This document shows positions 1 to 8,680 of a DNA stretch of 44,248 bases, piece after piece. The notes below the pieces were generated by a model. The model saw nothing but the letters and a program-made list of their open reading frames with translations, did not search any database and was not told where the DNA came from. The stretch comes from Bacteroidales bacterium (GTDB lineage: Bacteria; Bacteroidota; Bacteroidia; Bacteroidales; F082), in the NCBI GenBank assembly GCA_017645275.1, contig JAGCPH010000054.1, positions 1 through 44,248 on the forward strand. The letters run 5' to 3'. Each line of letters opens with the position of its first letter. Position 1 is the first letter of the stretch. The position numbers and the translations under genes were made by a program.

Positions 1-1
1 C

Positions 2-673
2 ATTGAATATCAAGGCCAGAAATGCTCGGCAGCATCACGTGCATATATCCCAGCATCGATGTGGAACGAGGTAAAACAGATTGTCGGCGAAATGCTCAGC
101 ACAATCAAGATGGGCGATGTCGCAGACTTCACCAACTACGTCAATGCTGTCATCGATGAGGCTTCATTCGACAACTGCAAAGGCTACATCGACAGAGCAA
201 AAGCCAGCAAGGATGCGGAAATCGTGTTCGGCGGCACATGCGACAAGAGCGTCGGTTACTTCGTCGAGCCTACAGTCATCCTCGCCAAGGTTCCGAACTA
301 CGAGTCAATGGCTCAGGAAATCTTCGGACCAATCATCACAATCTATGTGTACGATGACAAGAAATACGAGGAAACACTGGAACTTTGCGACACAACATCA
401 CCTTACGCATTGACAGGCGCCATCTTCGCAAACGACCTCAAAGCACGTCAGCTCGCCGACCAGAAGCTCAAATATTCAGCAGGTAACTTCTACATCAACG
501 ACAAGCCAACGGGCGCTGTTGTGGGATGTCAGCCATTCGGCGGTTCACGTGCATCAGGCACCAACGACAAGGCTGGTGGCTTGTGGAACCTCATCCGCTG
601 GACCAACCCACGCGCCATCAAGGAAACATTCGTGCCGGCTACCGAGTACGGATATCCGTTCTTAGCAAAATAA
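2..673 (+). CDS. pruA: 1-pyrroline-5-carboxylate dehydrogenase, C-terminal part (5' end outside window)
   Basis: This is the last 223 codons of an aldehyde dehydrogenase. The reading frame is open from base 2, so the gene begins upstream of the window. The fragment opens with EYQGQKCSAASRAYIP, the nucleophile loop of L-glutamate-gamma-semialdehyde (P5C) dehydrogenases, with the catalytic Cys at fragment residue 8. Further on it carries the family's FGPIITIYVYDD stretch and the cofactor-side QPFGGSRASGTNDKAGG motif. The enzyme oxidises P5C/glutamate semialdehyde to glutamate with NAD+, the second step of proline (and arginine-derived) catabolism, in the cytoplasm. It is followed at once by a strong terminator. 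No proline dehydrogenase is visible, and it may lie upstream. The family call is confident; the proline role is inferred from the family. Confidence 0.93.
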   Translation: MEYQGQKCSAASRAYIPASMWNEVKQIVGEMLSTIKMGDVADFTNYVNAVIDEASFDNCKGYIDRAKASKDAEIVFGGTCDKSVGYFVEPTVILAKVPNYESMAQEIFGPIITIYVYDDKKYEETLELCDTTSPYALTGAIFANDLKARQLADQKLKYSAGNFYINDKPTGAVVGCQPFGGSRASGTNDKAGGLWNLIRWTNPRAIKETFVPATEYGYPFLAK

Positions 674-689
674 ATGCTAAATACAAATA

Positions 690-718
690 AAAAAGGCTGC
701 CGTTGGCAGCCTTTTTTA
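690..718. terminator. Bidirectional intrinsic terminator between convergent genes
   Basis: An 11-bp perfect stem (AAAAGGCTGCC / GGCAGCCTTTT) with a 3-base GTT loop has A-runs on the left and T-runs on the right, so it can terminate transcription on either strand. It lies 17 nt after the pruA stop, and its T-run overlaps the stop codon of the convergent methyltransferase gene. Confidence 0.9.
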
Positions 719-1483
719 TTTTATCACTCTATATATTAGCTCCTCTCCTGGTCGGGCGAGCCTCATGCGTTGACGCTGTTCTTCTGTTAATTCATAATAA
801 ATACGGTCAGCATCGACGGTAAAACCAGCATTTTCAAGAACTTGGGCGTAGTCACGGCCGAATTGGCGGACATGGTCATACTGTCCGAAACAGCGTTTGC
901 GTTCTTCCGGGTCAGTGATTGAAGGGTCTTCCCAAGTGTCGACGTCAGGATTGATAGGAACCATCAAAATAGCCCAACCACCTGGTTTCAAGATGCGTTT
1001 TATCTCCGAAAACGCTTTGTTCACATCGTTTACGTGCTCCAACACATGGTTACAGATAACCACATCATATTGGTCATCTGGGAGGTCGATATTGGTGACA
1101 TCAAGATGCAGGTCAGCAATCGGCGAGTCAAGGTCGGCAGTAGTGTAATCGAGATTTTTCAATGCCTTAAAACGCTTCAAAAAGGGCTGCTCAGGGGCGA
1201 AATGCAACACCTTCAGAGGGGCTTCAAAGAAGTTAGAGCGTTGCTTTAAGTAAAGCCATATAAGACGATGACGCTCAAGCGATAAACATTTAGGACACAT
1301 ACGGTTATCCATAGCCTCACCATAGCCATATGGCAGGAACTTGCGGAAGTGTTTGCCGCACACAGGACACTCTACATTGTTGCCTATATAAAACGGCCGA
1401 ATCAGGAAGCTGAACAGCGCACTGAAACGTATCAGCGTCTGACGCGGAAATATCTTCGTAAACAAAGCAATCAACTTCTTCAT
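716..1483 (-). CDS. SAM-dependent methyltransferase with N-terminal four-Cys motif
   Basis: A class I methyltransferase of 255 aa. A four-cysteine zinc-ribbon-like motif (Cys39, Cys42, Cys63, Cys66; CPVC and CPKC) precedes a Methyltransf_11-type core. VLHFAPE takes the place of the usual glycine-rich motif I, followed by DVVICNHVLEHV and LKPGGWAILMVP. This arrangement is common in small methyltransferases in bacterial surface-glycan clusters. The ATG at 1483 is chosen over a start 12 codons further upstream because it overlaps the preceding glycosyltransferase stop as ATGA, indicating translational coupling. It is the last gene of a six-gene minus-strand run. The substrate is unknown; a sugar or glycolipid is inferred from the neighbours. 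Confidence 0.85.
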   Translation of the reverse strand: MKKLIALFTKIFPRQTLIRFSALFSFLIRPFYIGNNVECPVCGKHFRKFLPYGYGEAMDNRMCPKCLSLERHRLIWLYLKQRSNFFEAPLKVLHFAPEQPFLKRFKALKNLDYTTADLDSPIADLHLDVTNIDLPDDQYDVVICNHVLEHVNDVNKAFSEIKRILKPGGWAILMVPINPDVDTWEDPSITDPEERKRCFGQYDHVRQFGRDYAQVLENAGFTVDADRIYYELTEEQRQRMRLARPGEELIYRVIK

Positions 1484-2604
1484 AGCAAATTCTTTATCGC
1501 AGCAGTCATGTTTGACCACTGATACTTCGTTTTCTCTTCTTTTACACCCTCAACAAACGTGTTATATCTCTCATTTTCATAAAAATCGACCAAAGCATCG
1601 GCTATCGATGACGGATTCGGCTCCACCACATAGCCCACTTTGCCGTTCGGGATGATTTCACCCAGCCCTCCCACATTGGTAACCAATATAGGCTTCTCGA
1701 AGTGATACGCAATCTGTGTCACACCGCTCTGAGTAGCCGATTTATAGGGCTGAACGACAATGTCAGCAGCATTAAAGTAATACTTTACTTCATCATCGAT
1801 AATATATTGATTCTTAATGATTACCAAATCACTCAAACCATGTTTTTCTATCTGTTCATGATATGGTTTCGGGTCATCATAGAACTCACCTGCAATAAGT
1901 AGCTTTACATGGTGGTTTCGGAGCCGTTCATCCGCAAAAGCATCCAGTAAAAGGTCGAGGCCTTTGTATGCGCGAACCAATCCGAAGAACAACATGTAAC
2001 GTTGGTTTTCATCCAGTCCCAAATGCTTCTCAGCCTCGTTTCTGTCAATTATCTCACCGAAGTGGTCGTATAATGGATGAGGCACAAAACATTTCGGTTT
2101 GTTTTGATTATCAAGCGATTTCACATCGTCCAAAACCGATTTTGAGAGCGTCACAAAGCCGTCCATAGCCTTTACAAAACGAGGTGCGAACATTTTGTCA
2201 AGCACCGATTTCTCATGCGGTATCATATTGTGTATCAATCCGATACACTTTGTATGACGGTTCTTTTTAACTATTTTTGCTATCTTGCTGAAACAAGGAG
2301 CGAAGAATGACATCCAATATGTGAATATCACTATGTCGGGGTTCTTTTTCCTGATCTCCTTCCCCACCATTATCCAGTTTAACGGATTGATTGAGTTGAC
2401 TTTACGTTCAACAATGAAGCCTTCAGGAGCCTTAGCGTCGGAATACTGAGTCTTGCCGGGGAACAGTAACGATGGATACTGAAGCCTGAATGTAACCACT
2501 TCAATATCAACACTTTCCTTGGCAAACTCAGTGGCAAGTCTGTCGGTGAAGGCTGCTATGCCCCCACGATATGGATGAGATGTGCCGACGATGATTATCC
2601 TCAT
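1480..2604 (-). CDS. Glycosyltransferase, GT4-like (GT-B fold)
   Basis: A 374-aa retaining glycosyltransferase of the Glycos_transf_1/4 type. The N-terminus has the glycine-rich acceptor loop (GTSHPYRGGIAAFTDRLA), as in other GT-B enzymes. The C-terminal half has the nucleotide-sugar-binding features: MLFFGLVRAYKGLDLLLDAF near residue 208, then ADIVVQPY and SGVTQIAYHFEKPILVTNVGGLGEII, which corresponds to the donor-binding E-x7-E region. It presumably adds a sugar to a lipid-linked or envelope glycan on the cytoplasmic face of the inner membrane. Four-base ATGA overlaps link it to the HMA gene upstream and the methyltransferase downstream. Neither donor nor acceptor can be read from the sequence. 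Confidence 0.88.
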   Translation of the reverse strand: MRIIIVGTSHPYRGGIAAFTDRLATEFAKESVDIEVVTFRLQYPSLLFPGKTQYSDAKAPEGFIVERKVNSINPLNWIMVGKEIRKKNPDIVIFTYWMSFFAPCFSKIAKIVKKNRHTKCIGLIHNMIPHEKSVLDKMFAPRFVKAMDGFVTLSKSVLDDVKSLDNQNKPKCFVPHPLYDHFGEIIDRNEAEKHLGLDENQRYMLFFGLVRAYKGLDLLLDAFADERLRNHHVKLLIAGEFYDDPKPYHEQIEKHGLSDLVIIKNQYIIDDEVKYYFNAADIVVQPYKSATQSGVTQIAYHFEKPILVTNVGGLGEIIPNGKVGYVVEPNPSSIADALVDFYENERYNTFVEGVKEEKTKYQWSNMTAAIKNLL

Positions 2605-2939
2605 TTCGTTTTATCATTAGACGGATTTTCCTCCGTCTCAACATTTTTCTTATCTTCAGGCACAACAACGGTAACCTTATACCCTATCTTCTGAAATGCC
2701 TTTTGCAGCTTTTCAACATCTGTTTTCTCGCTATCATATTGAACAGTAACGAGTTTCGTATTCAGATCAGGGTTTATGGCCTTCACACCTTTCTCGAAAC
2801 GGATGTTGTTCTTTATCTTGTTGACACAGCTCTCGCAATGTATATCAGGTTCAGTTTTGAACACCACTTCCTGTCTTGTCTGAGCGTTTGCCAAAACAGC
2901 CAAAAACGCTGCAAATACTAATAAAACCAGTTTTTTCAT
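2601..2939 (-). CDS. Exported heavy-metal-associated (HMA) domain protein
   Basis: A 112-aa protein with a clear signal peptide (residues 1-19, ending LANAQ) followed by one HMA ferredoxin-fold domain. The metal-binding loop is HCESC (Cys35 and Cys38). The tail after residue 95 is hydrophilic. In this family the two cysteines bind soft metals such as Cu(I) or Hg(II), and export would place it in the periplasm as a metal shuttle. It begins 4 nt after the TonB-dependent receptor stop, so the two are probably co-translated partners, a pairing recalled from other Bacteroidota. It overlaps the following glycosyltransferase start by 4 nt. The metal is not determined by sequence; copper is the best guess. 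Confidence 0.85.
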   Translation of the reverse strand: MKKLVLLVFAAFLAVLANAQTRQEVVFKTEPDIHCESCVNKIKNNIRFEKGVKAINPDLNTKLVTVQYDSEKTDVEKLQKAFQKIGYKVTVVVPEDKKNVETEENPSNDKTK

Positions 2940-2943
2940 ATTA

Positions 2944-5145
2944 TCAATATTTTATAAATCTCCATTTTAATCCGATATATCCCATGATTCCGTCGACAGG
3001 GCCCCAAATCATGGTGGCATCGAAGTCTGGACCCCATGGGTCTTCCCAGCCCAGGATAGGGTTTTTCTGCTTGAAATTAGTCAGATTTTCGCCTCCTATA
3101 TAAATGTTACCCCAACGGAACCATTTGGTTATCTGAGCGTTAAGTATCGGATAGGTGTCGAATGTGCCATACGGGTCAGGCAGACGGCCGCCACCATTGA
3201 TCTGTAATGTCAAGTCAAACTGCCATATCTCGAGCGGAGTCTTGTACGTAGCTGTCACCAAACCCTTGTATTTGCTGGTCAAAGGCTTGTCGCGGAGCAC
3301 TCCGTTAATGGTAGTCTGCACGTCATTATACCTAAACGCTCCAAGCAGAGAGAAACCCTCGAAAAACGGGTATGTCGCGTCAATTTGGAACGTCTGCGAA
3401 TATGATTTTCCGTCAAGGTTGTAGAAATGCACCTGATGCGGGTCGGTATCGAGGTCGGTGACCACCTGATTCATGAAGTTGGTGTAGAAATATTCCACAT
3501 TGATAACCAAGCACTTATCGAAGATATCAATGTCAAATGCCGCACTCGCACCGAAGTTCCATGCCTCCTCCTGTTTCAAGTTATCGTCGATGATAATATC
3601 GCGGCTGCTCGCCAGATATGTATGATAATCAAGCATCGGACGTGGCGTACGATAGCCTTTTCCTGCCGACAATCGCAATTTCATAAACTCGGCGACCATC
3701 CATTTCGCATGAGCGCGAGGAGTGAAAAACAGGCCGTATAAATCGCTGTAATCGCCACGGATACCAGCCATAAGCACGAGTTTCTCATCAAGATTATAGG
3801 TATATTGGGCATAAGCTCCTCCCACGTTCTCATCAGGCGCTTTCACAATGTCGCGCCACAGCACCCAATGCTCGTCATAGCCGTCGTGATTGTACGACAA
3901 ACCCGTTGATATGCTGTGATGTGGCGTCAATTCAGTCTCAAACATCAGCTGAGCATGGGCGGTGTTATCGTTCACGTCATAGATTCGAGCGCCATAAAGC
4001 GAGTTCATTTTGTGATATGCGCCCGACAAAACCAAAGCGATATTAGTGTTTTTGACTTCGTCAAAGATATATGCGTTTTTCACAAATCCCTCGTATCGTT
4101 CGGTGCCGATATTTATCTTATATAACGGATTATCAATGGTATTCCGCATCGAATGATGATGTGCTTCAGTAGTCTGTCCCCCATTTCTATCCTCTTTCAA
4201 CGCTTTCACCAAGGCCTGGAAAATATAATGGTCATTTTTGTAAGTCCAGCGGTTCATCACGTCGAATTGCTGCACTTTCGGCATGTCCATAAAGCCGTCG
4301 CCGTTGTCGTCGTGCTCCATCCACATATTCTCGTAATGCGCTAATAATCCAGTACTTAGTTTATCGTTGAAATGCAGATTACCTTCGGCGTTAGCCTCGA
4401 TTTTAAAATGGCTGTCTAGAAATAGATTCACATCGATTGTCTGGTCGGTCTGAGGCTTCAGATACTCCACATTGATCTGTCCGGTGATAGACTCATAGCC
4501 GTTTTTCACTGTTGCCGCGCCTTTCGACACCTGAATCGAATGCATCCATGGGCCGGGGATGTAGCCAAGCGAGAACGGGGCCGCAGCACCTCTGAAAGCA
4601 GGCACATTTTCTGTCAGCATTTGCACGTAACTGCCTGATAATCCGAGCAGTTTGATTTGCTTGGCGCCAGTAGCGGCATCGGAATAACTCACGTCGACAG
4701 ACGGGTTGTTGGAGAAGCTCTCACCGAGGTTGCAACATGCGGCACGACATAGCTCAGCAGTTCCGATAACATCAATGTTTTGGGCACCTTTGGCTTTCAT
4801 CACCATCGGACGTTGTGCCTTCACCACCACATCATCCAAGTCGATGCCTTCGCTCATGGTTATCTCAACGAAACTCCTGCCGTTCCATTGCGTGGTGTCG
4901 TTTATATAGCCCACATATGTTGTAACTATTTCATTTGTTGTAACTATTTCATTTACAGAATCTTGCGGCTTTAGTTCAAACTTGCCGTCTGCATCAGTGA
5001 TAGTGCCGTTGTTAGTGCCGCTCCATACCACGTTGGCCCCCACGAGCACATTGCCTTTGGCGTCTTTCACCACTCCACTGACCTGCGCTAATGACGCAAC
5101 CGTAATCAATGACAGCAAAACCGATATTAAAATTGCCTTTTTCAT
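2944..5145 (-). CDS. TonB-dependent outer-membrane receptor, probable metal-linked type
   Basis: A 733-aa outer-membrane receptor. It has a signal peptide (1-20), a carboxypeptidase-regulatory-like beta-sandwich (about 21-100), a plug domain (about 105-230) and a 22-strand-type barrel ending in an aromatic residue (WRFIKY). The plug contains an unusual cysteine cluster, ELCRAACCNLGE (Cys133, Cys137, Cys138), typical of a Bacteroidota receptor subfamily that travels with HMA proteins. This supports uptake of a metal or metal complex rather than of a glycan, and no SusD partner is present. The start overlaps the flippase stop as ATGA. A tandem duplication of 18 bp lies in the N-terminal domain. 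The substrate is inferred only. Confidence 0.9.
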   Translation of the reverse strand: MKKAILISVLLSLITVASLAQVSGVVKDAKGNVLVGANVVWSGTNNGTITDADGKFELKPQDSVNEIVTTNEIVTTYVGYINDTTQWNGRSFVEITMSEGIDLDDVVVKAQRPMVMKAKGAQNIDVIGTAELCRAACCNLGESFSNNPSVDVSYSDAATGAKQIKLLGLSGSYVQMLTENVPAFRGAAAPFSLGYIPGPWMHSIQVSKGAATVKNGYESITGQINVEYLKPQTDQTIDVNLFLDSHFKIEANAEGNLHFNDKLSTGLLAHYENMWMEHDDNGDGFMDMPKVQQFDVMNRWTYKNDHYIFQALVKALKEDRNGGQTTEAHHHSMRNTIDNPLYKINIGTERYEGFVKNAYIFDEVKNTNIALVLSGAYHKMNSLYGARIYDVNDNTAHAQLMFETELTPHHSISTGLSYNHDGYDEHWVLWRDIVKAPDENVGGAYAQYTYNLDEKLVLMAGIRGDYSDLYGLFFTPRAHAKWMVAEFMKLRLSAGKGYRTPRPMLDYHTYLASSRDIIIDDNLKQEEAWNFGASAAFDIDIFDKCLVINVEYFYTNFMNQVVTDLDTDPHQVHFYNLDGKSYSQTFQIDATYPFFEGFSLLGAFRYNDVQTTINGVLRDKPLTSKYKGLVTATYKTPLEIWQFDLTLQINGGGRLPDPYGTFDTYPILNAQITKWFRWGNIYIGGENLTNFKQKNPILGWEDPWGPDFDATMIWGPVDGIMGYIGLKWRFIKY
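4918..4954 (-). repeat. 18-bp tandem duplication inside the receptor gene
   Basis: Two exact adjacent copies of an 18-base unit (TGTTGTAACTATTTCATT on the plus strand) plus one further base of a third. In the protein this gives NEIVTT twice, at residues 65-70 and 71-76, in the N-terminal carboxypeptidase-regulatory-like domain. The repeat keeps the frame and probably arose by slippage. Confidence 0.95.
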
Positions 5146-6656
5146 TGCTTAAAAACCTTATTTATTATTTCATTTATCTCTTTTGAAATATTCGTATAAT
5201 ATATTATTGTCAACCCAATAATTGTAATAATGCCAGTTCTAACGACTGCCTCCACTATCTTCATCACTATACTCGCATCATTAAAGTAAATTATAGATTT
5301 TGATATATATTCAACTGCTAACCAATTTAGTACGAACATAATTATCACAACAGCAATCACCACCAGCTCTTTCCATGAAAATGGCGATATCTTGGTCTTC
5401 CATATTATCAATGAGAGCAAAAGCATATAGTAAATCGAGAATGATATGATTGACGACCAGGCCGCTCCCGTCATTCCCAATATCGGTATCAGCTTATTAT
5501 TCAATATGATAGCACTAATTGTTAGTACCGCAGTGAATATCAGCTGCAGGTAATACCATTTCGAATAACTCAATACTGTAACACTAATATTTAATGAAGA
5601 ATTCACTAGTTTGGCAAGTCCCAGGAGGAAAAACACCCATTTGCCATCAACGTATTTCTCTCCGTTTGGCAGCAACTCGAAAAAGAGATCGATGTTAATC
5701 CAAATCATGAAAAACACGAATGCTCCCGCTATCAGCTGGTGCATCGAGACGCTCTTGCACATCATCGTAGCTCGTTGAGTGTCATTATCTTTCATCGCCT
5801 GCGAGATTATCGGACGTGATATTGCCGACAGCGAACGATATGGCATCTCGACGAGGTTAGCCATATATGCCGCAATGGTGTAAATTCCAGTGATTGCCAG
5901 TCCCATCTTGGCAGAGATGAAGAAAGTGTTGATACTCGGGATGATATTGCCGACCACCGCTGCCACCGTCAGAAAGAGAGTGTAATACAGGAAATCTCGG
6001 CGTAGCCACTTAGAGATGTGTCCCGGTTCGATTTTGAAACTTATCTTCGAAAGACAGAGTAAATATATGATATTCAACAATGTAGCCACAAGATATGCCA
6101 GACAGAGCCCTATCACCATGCCATCCAGACTTATGACACCGGTGATGTACAGTATGTAGTCGCCGAGGGTGAAGAGCCTCACTCCCACCTCGCGCACCAT
6201 CTTGGGTACAACGATACGCATCAGCACGTTGGCGTTTGTCTCGAACACCGTCATGTACATCATGAAAAACGCCATCGGGATGACGAGGTACATATAGTCG
6301 ACAAACAGAGGTGACTCGTCGCTGAACTTACTGATTATGAAGTCTTTAAAGACAAAAAACAGTACTGTAAAAATGACAAAACCCACCAATGGAACAATCA
6401 GAGTCCAGCCGAAGAAGCCATGGTCGCGGCTTGCTTTGTCCTTGAAATACGGGTAGTAACGCAACGCCGAGGTGTTTGTGCCCAGCGCAGCGAGTCCGGA
6501 GAGCAGCAAGGCGGCGTCGGCCATCACACGGGTGAGGCCTATCTCCTCCTGCGTGAGATACTTGGTCATCACGAAGAAGGTGGTGACGAACCCAATGGCA
6601 ACGCCAAGGTAGTTCATCAACGTACCCTTAATGCTCTGTCGTACTACGATTCCCAT
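5142..6656 (-). CDS. Polysaccharide/oligosaccharide flippase (MOP superfamily, Wzx-like)
   Basis: A 504-aa very hydrophobic protein with about 14 predicted membrane segments, starting with the amphipathic-plus-TM opening typical of Wzx/MATE-type flippases (RQSIKGTLMNYLGVAIGFVTTFFV). A conserved middle region follows (AAYMANLVEMPYRSLSAISRPIISQAMKDND, with the P-x-R-x-L pattern seen in lipopolysaccharide biosynthesis membrane proteins). It would move lipid-linked glycan across the inner membrane, which fits the glycosyltransferase and methyltransferase in the same run. It overlaps gpsA by 1 nt (TGATG) and the receptor gene by 4 nt. No polymerase or chain-length regulator is visible, so the glycan may be short. 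Confidence 0.87.
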   Translation of the reverse strand: MGIVVRQSIKGTLMNYLGVAIGFVTTFFVMTKYLTQEEIGLTRVMADAALLLSGLAALGTNTSALRYYPYFKDKASRDHGFFGWTLIVPLVGFVIFTVLFFVFKDFIISKFSDESPLFVDYMYLVIPMAFFMMYMTVFETNANVLMRIVVPKMVREVGVRLFTLGDYILYITGVISLDGMVIGLCLAYLVATLLNIIYLLCLSKISFKIEPGHISKWLRRDFLYYTLFLTVAAVVGNIIPSINTFFISAKMGLAITGIYTIAAYMANLVEMPYRSLSAISRPIISQAMKDNDTQRATMMCKSVSMHQLIAGAFVFFMIWINIDLFFELLPNGEKYVDGKWVFFLLGLAKLVNSSLNISVTVLSYSKWYYLQLIFTAVLTISAIILNNKLIPILGMTGAAWSSIISFSIYYMLLLSLIIWKTKISPFSWKELVVIAVVIIMFVLNWLAVEYISKSIIYFNDASIVMKIVEAVVRTGIITIIGLTIIYYTNISKEINEIINKVFKQ

Positions 6657-7630
6657 CAGTTTTTCAAGATGTTTTTGATGAAGTTACGTGTAGGATAATT
6701 CGGGTCGTTAAGCACTTTGTAAAGCTCGCACATCAACGGATAATCGTTTGTATCAATCTGATTATCAATAAGTTTCTTATAGAAAATATCCACAGCTATG
6801 CGACCTTCGAGAACCACATTGTCCGACATGCAGTTGTTGAAGAATCCTTTGCCGATGAGCAGTCCAAGTGTACGGTTACGGCTCATATCGTTGAGGGCAG
6901 TCAGCGAGAAATCGCCAAATCCGCAGTAATGATACATGGTGCTGTTTTCGCCTCCAAACGTTATTGTCAGGCGGCGCATCTCATTGAGTGCCTTGGTGAT
7001 AAAAATCGAGCGGAGGTTAGCCGAGTCGAAGTTGGCGTCGACCATTCCGATGACGATGGCGTAGATATTCTTCAAAATCGAGGCATACTCCACTCCCGTG
7101 ACATCGGTGGTGAAATCGGTGCGGATGGTGGTACCGTCAAAGACATTGGTGATGATTGAATAAAGCTCCTCGTCGGTAGTTGCGGCTGTCAGACCTGTAT
7201 CCTGACGGTTGATTATCTCGCGTGCGAACGAAGGTCCTTTCAGCGTCATGAACGGATTGAAAATAAATGACTTAATACTGTCGGGGATAATCTGGTCGCC
7301 ACTTCCAAAGCCTTTTGCGAGGTTTACTAGCAAGGCAGTAGGGTTAATATAATCCTTGTTTTCCTGCAAATAGCCCACCACAGCCGTCGAAGGGATTGCG
7401 AGGAAAATCACGTTTGCCTCAAGCAACACATTCTTGTCGTTAGTGGCTTTCAGGTTCTCGTTAAGCTTGCATTTGGGGAAATATATAGTGTTGACATGCA
7501 TCTTGTTGACCATCTCAATCACTTCATCCTCAATGGATAACAGATATATCTCGTCTTTATTTTTCTGAGCGAGGACATCACCTATTGCTGTGGCGATGGC
7601 TCCGCTTCCGATGAAAACAATTTTTCGCAT
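6656..7630 (-). CDS. gpsA: NAD(P)-dependent glycerol-3-phosphate dehydrogenase
   Basis: A 324-aa cytoplasmic Rossmann enzyme that reduces dihydroxyacetone phosphate to sn-glycerol-3-phosphate for phospholipid synthesis. The N-terminal nucleotide site reads GSGAIATAI (residues 8-16), more divergent than the usual GxGxWGTA. Family hallmarks that remain are LVNLAKGFG (substrate Lys), LKGPSFAREI, the second-domain KNIYAIVIGMVDA and CGFGDFSLTALNDMSRNRTLG, matching the GLGDL...SRN segment of GpsA. It is the first gene of the minus-strand run and has its own -7 promoter element about 17 nt upstream. The divergence leaves a small chance that it is a GpsA paralogue with altered substrate use. Confidence 0.88.
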   Translation of the reverse strand: MRKIVFIGSGAIATAIGDVLAQKNKDEIYLLSIEDEVIEMVNKMHVNTIYFPKCKLNENLKATNDKNVLLEANVIFLAIPSTAVVGYLQENKDYINPTALLVNLAKGFGSGDQIIPDSIKSFIFNPFMTLKGPSFAREIINRQDTGLTAATTDEELYSIITNVFDGTTIRTDFTTDVTGVEYASILKNIYAIVIGMVDANFDSANLRSIFITKALNEMRRLTITFGGENSTMYHYCGFGDFSLTALNDMSRNRTLGLLIGKGFFNNCMSDNVVLEGRIAVDIFYKKLIDNQIDTNDYPLMCELYKVLNDPNYPTRNFIKNILKN

Positions 7631-7646
7631 TTTAAAAAAATTTTTG

Positions 7647-7654
7647 CAAAAATA
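7647..7654 (-). promoter_or_regulatory. Bacteroidota-type -7 promoter element upstream of gpsA
   Basis: Read on the minus strand this is TATTTTTG, matching the Bacteroidota -7 consensus TAnnTTTG. It lies 16 nt upstream of the gpsA ATG and would drive the six-gene run. No clear -33 TTTG was identified, because the upstream side is the 7-bp repeat tract. Confidence 0.6.
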
Positions 7655-7660
7655 CGAAAA

Positions 7661-7691
7661 AGACTTTAGACTTTAGACTTAAGACCTTAGA
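7661..7691. repeat. Short 7-bp tandem repeat tract (AGACTTT-like)
   Basis: About four imperfect copies of a 7-base unit (GACTTTA / GACTTAA / GACCTTA) fill the gap between the YihY gene stop and the gpsA promoter. The same style of heptad tract occurs at 32174-32243. Confidence 0.75.
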
Positions 7692-7696
7692 TTTTT

Positions 7697-8662
7697 TTAT
7701 TTTGATGAAAGACGGTCTTCGGAAACCTCAGGCAATGCTTTCATTTCCGCTTTGAAAATCGAGGCATCGAGCTCATAACCAATCAGAACGATGATGCAGT
7801 TAACGTAAATCCAAAGCAGGAAGATGATGATACCGCCGATGGAGCCGTATAACGCATTATACTTCGAGAAATTCGTAATATAGTAGTTGAAACCGGTGGT
7901 TCCGAGGATAAACAGCAACGCAAACATTATTGTTCCAGGAGTAAACAGTCGGAACTTCCTGTCTTTATTGGGGTTTCCGAAGTAATAAAGTACTGCTATG
8001 GCGACAAGCAGCACGAATACTGTCAGCAGCCAACGCCCTATTTCTATAAGTGTGATTACAAAGCTGTTATAGAAATGAATTTCGTTGAAAAACCAAGGCA
8101 ATACGTCATTTCCAATGATTATTAATGCAATTGAAGCTAACAACAGCACGCCCAAGATGAGAGTTGTAAGCATTCCTCCACCGTACATGCTGACCATTGA
8201 CAGTTTTCCGGTATTGTTGACGCTCATGGCAAAGCCGCGGAAGAAAGCCCTGATAGCACCAGAGCTGAAGTAAAACGCCATGATAATACCTATCGACATA
8301 AGTGTCCCATGCTGATGCGACATGATTTCGTCGATGGTGTTAATAACCTTTCCAGCTATATTTTGAGGCACCAGTTGTTCGATTGATTCGACCATCATCT
8401 CTTCCACACCTTCAAGCGGCAGATACGGTATAAATGTAAAAAGCACCATTACAGCAGGAAACAGAGCCATAAAGACGTTGTATGCCACTGCTGCGGCACG
8501 GTCGGTGAGATAGCCTTTGGTGAAGCCTTGGATGAAATAAACCAGCACATCGTAGAAAGGCTTGCCGTGAAAACCCGGGAATGTAAAGCCTTTAAGCCAT
8601 GCTATTGCTTTGTCTTTCAACGAGATAGCTTTGTTTTTATATTTTTCGATGTCGAATTTCAT
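7697..8662 (-). CDS. YihY/BrkB-family inner-membrane protein
   Basis: A 321-aa protein with six hydrophobic segments and the YihY/BrkB signature features LTDRAAAVAYNVFMALFPAVMVLFTFIPYLP, SSGAIRAFFRGFAMSVN and FNYYITNFSKYNALYGSIGGIIIFLLWIYV. The family was once called ribonuclease BN by mistake and is now regarded as an uncharacterised envelope protein; no enzymatic role should be inferred. The ATG at 8662 is preferred over an upstream TTG at 8683, because the -7 promoter element on this strand overlaps that TTG. The gene stands alone, divergent from rseC, with a hydrophilic C-terminal tail. Confidence 0.88.
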   Translation of the reverse strand: MKFDIEKYKNKAISLKDKAIAWLKGFTFPGFHGKPFYDVLVYFIQGFTKGYLTDRAAAVAYNVFMALFPAVMVLFTFIPYLPLEGVEEMMVESIEQLVPQNIAGKVINTIDEIMSHQHGTLMSIGIIMAFYFSSGAIRAFFRGFAMSVNNTGKLSMVSMYGGGMLTTLILGVLLLASIALIIIGNDVLPWFFNEIHFYNSFVITLIEIGRWLLTVFVLLVAIAVLYYFGNPNKDRKFRLFTPGTIMFALLFILGTTGFNYYITNFSKYNALYGSIGGIIIFLLWIYVNCIIVLIGYELDASIFKAEMKALPEVSEDRLSSK

Positions 8663-8680
8663 AGTTAATAAGTCAATTTG

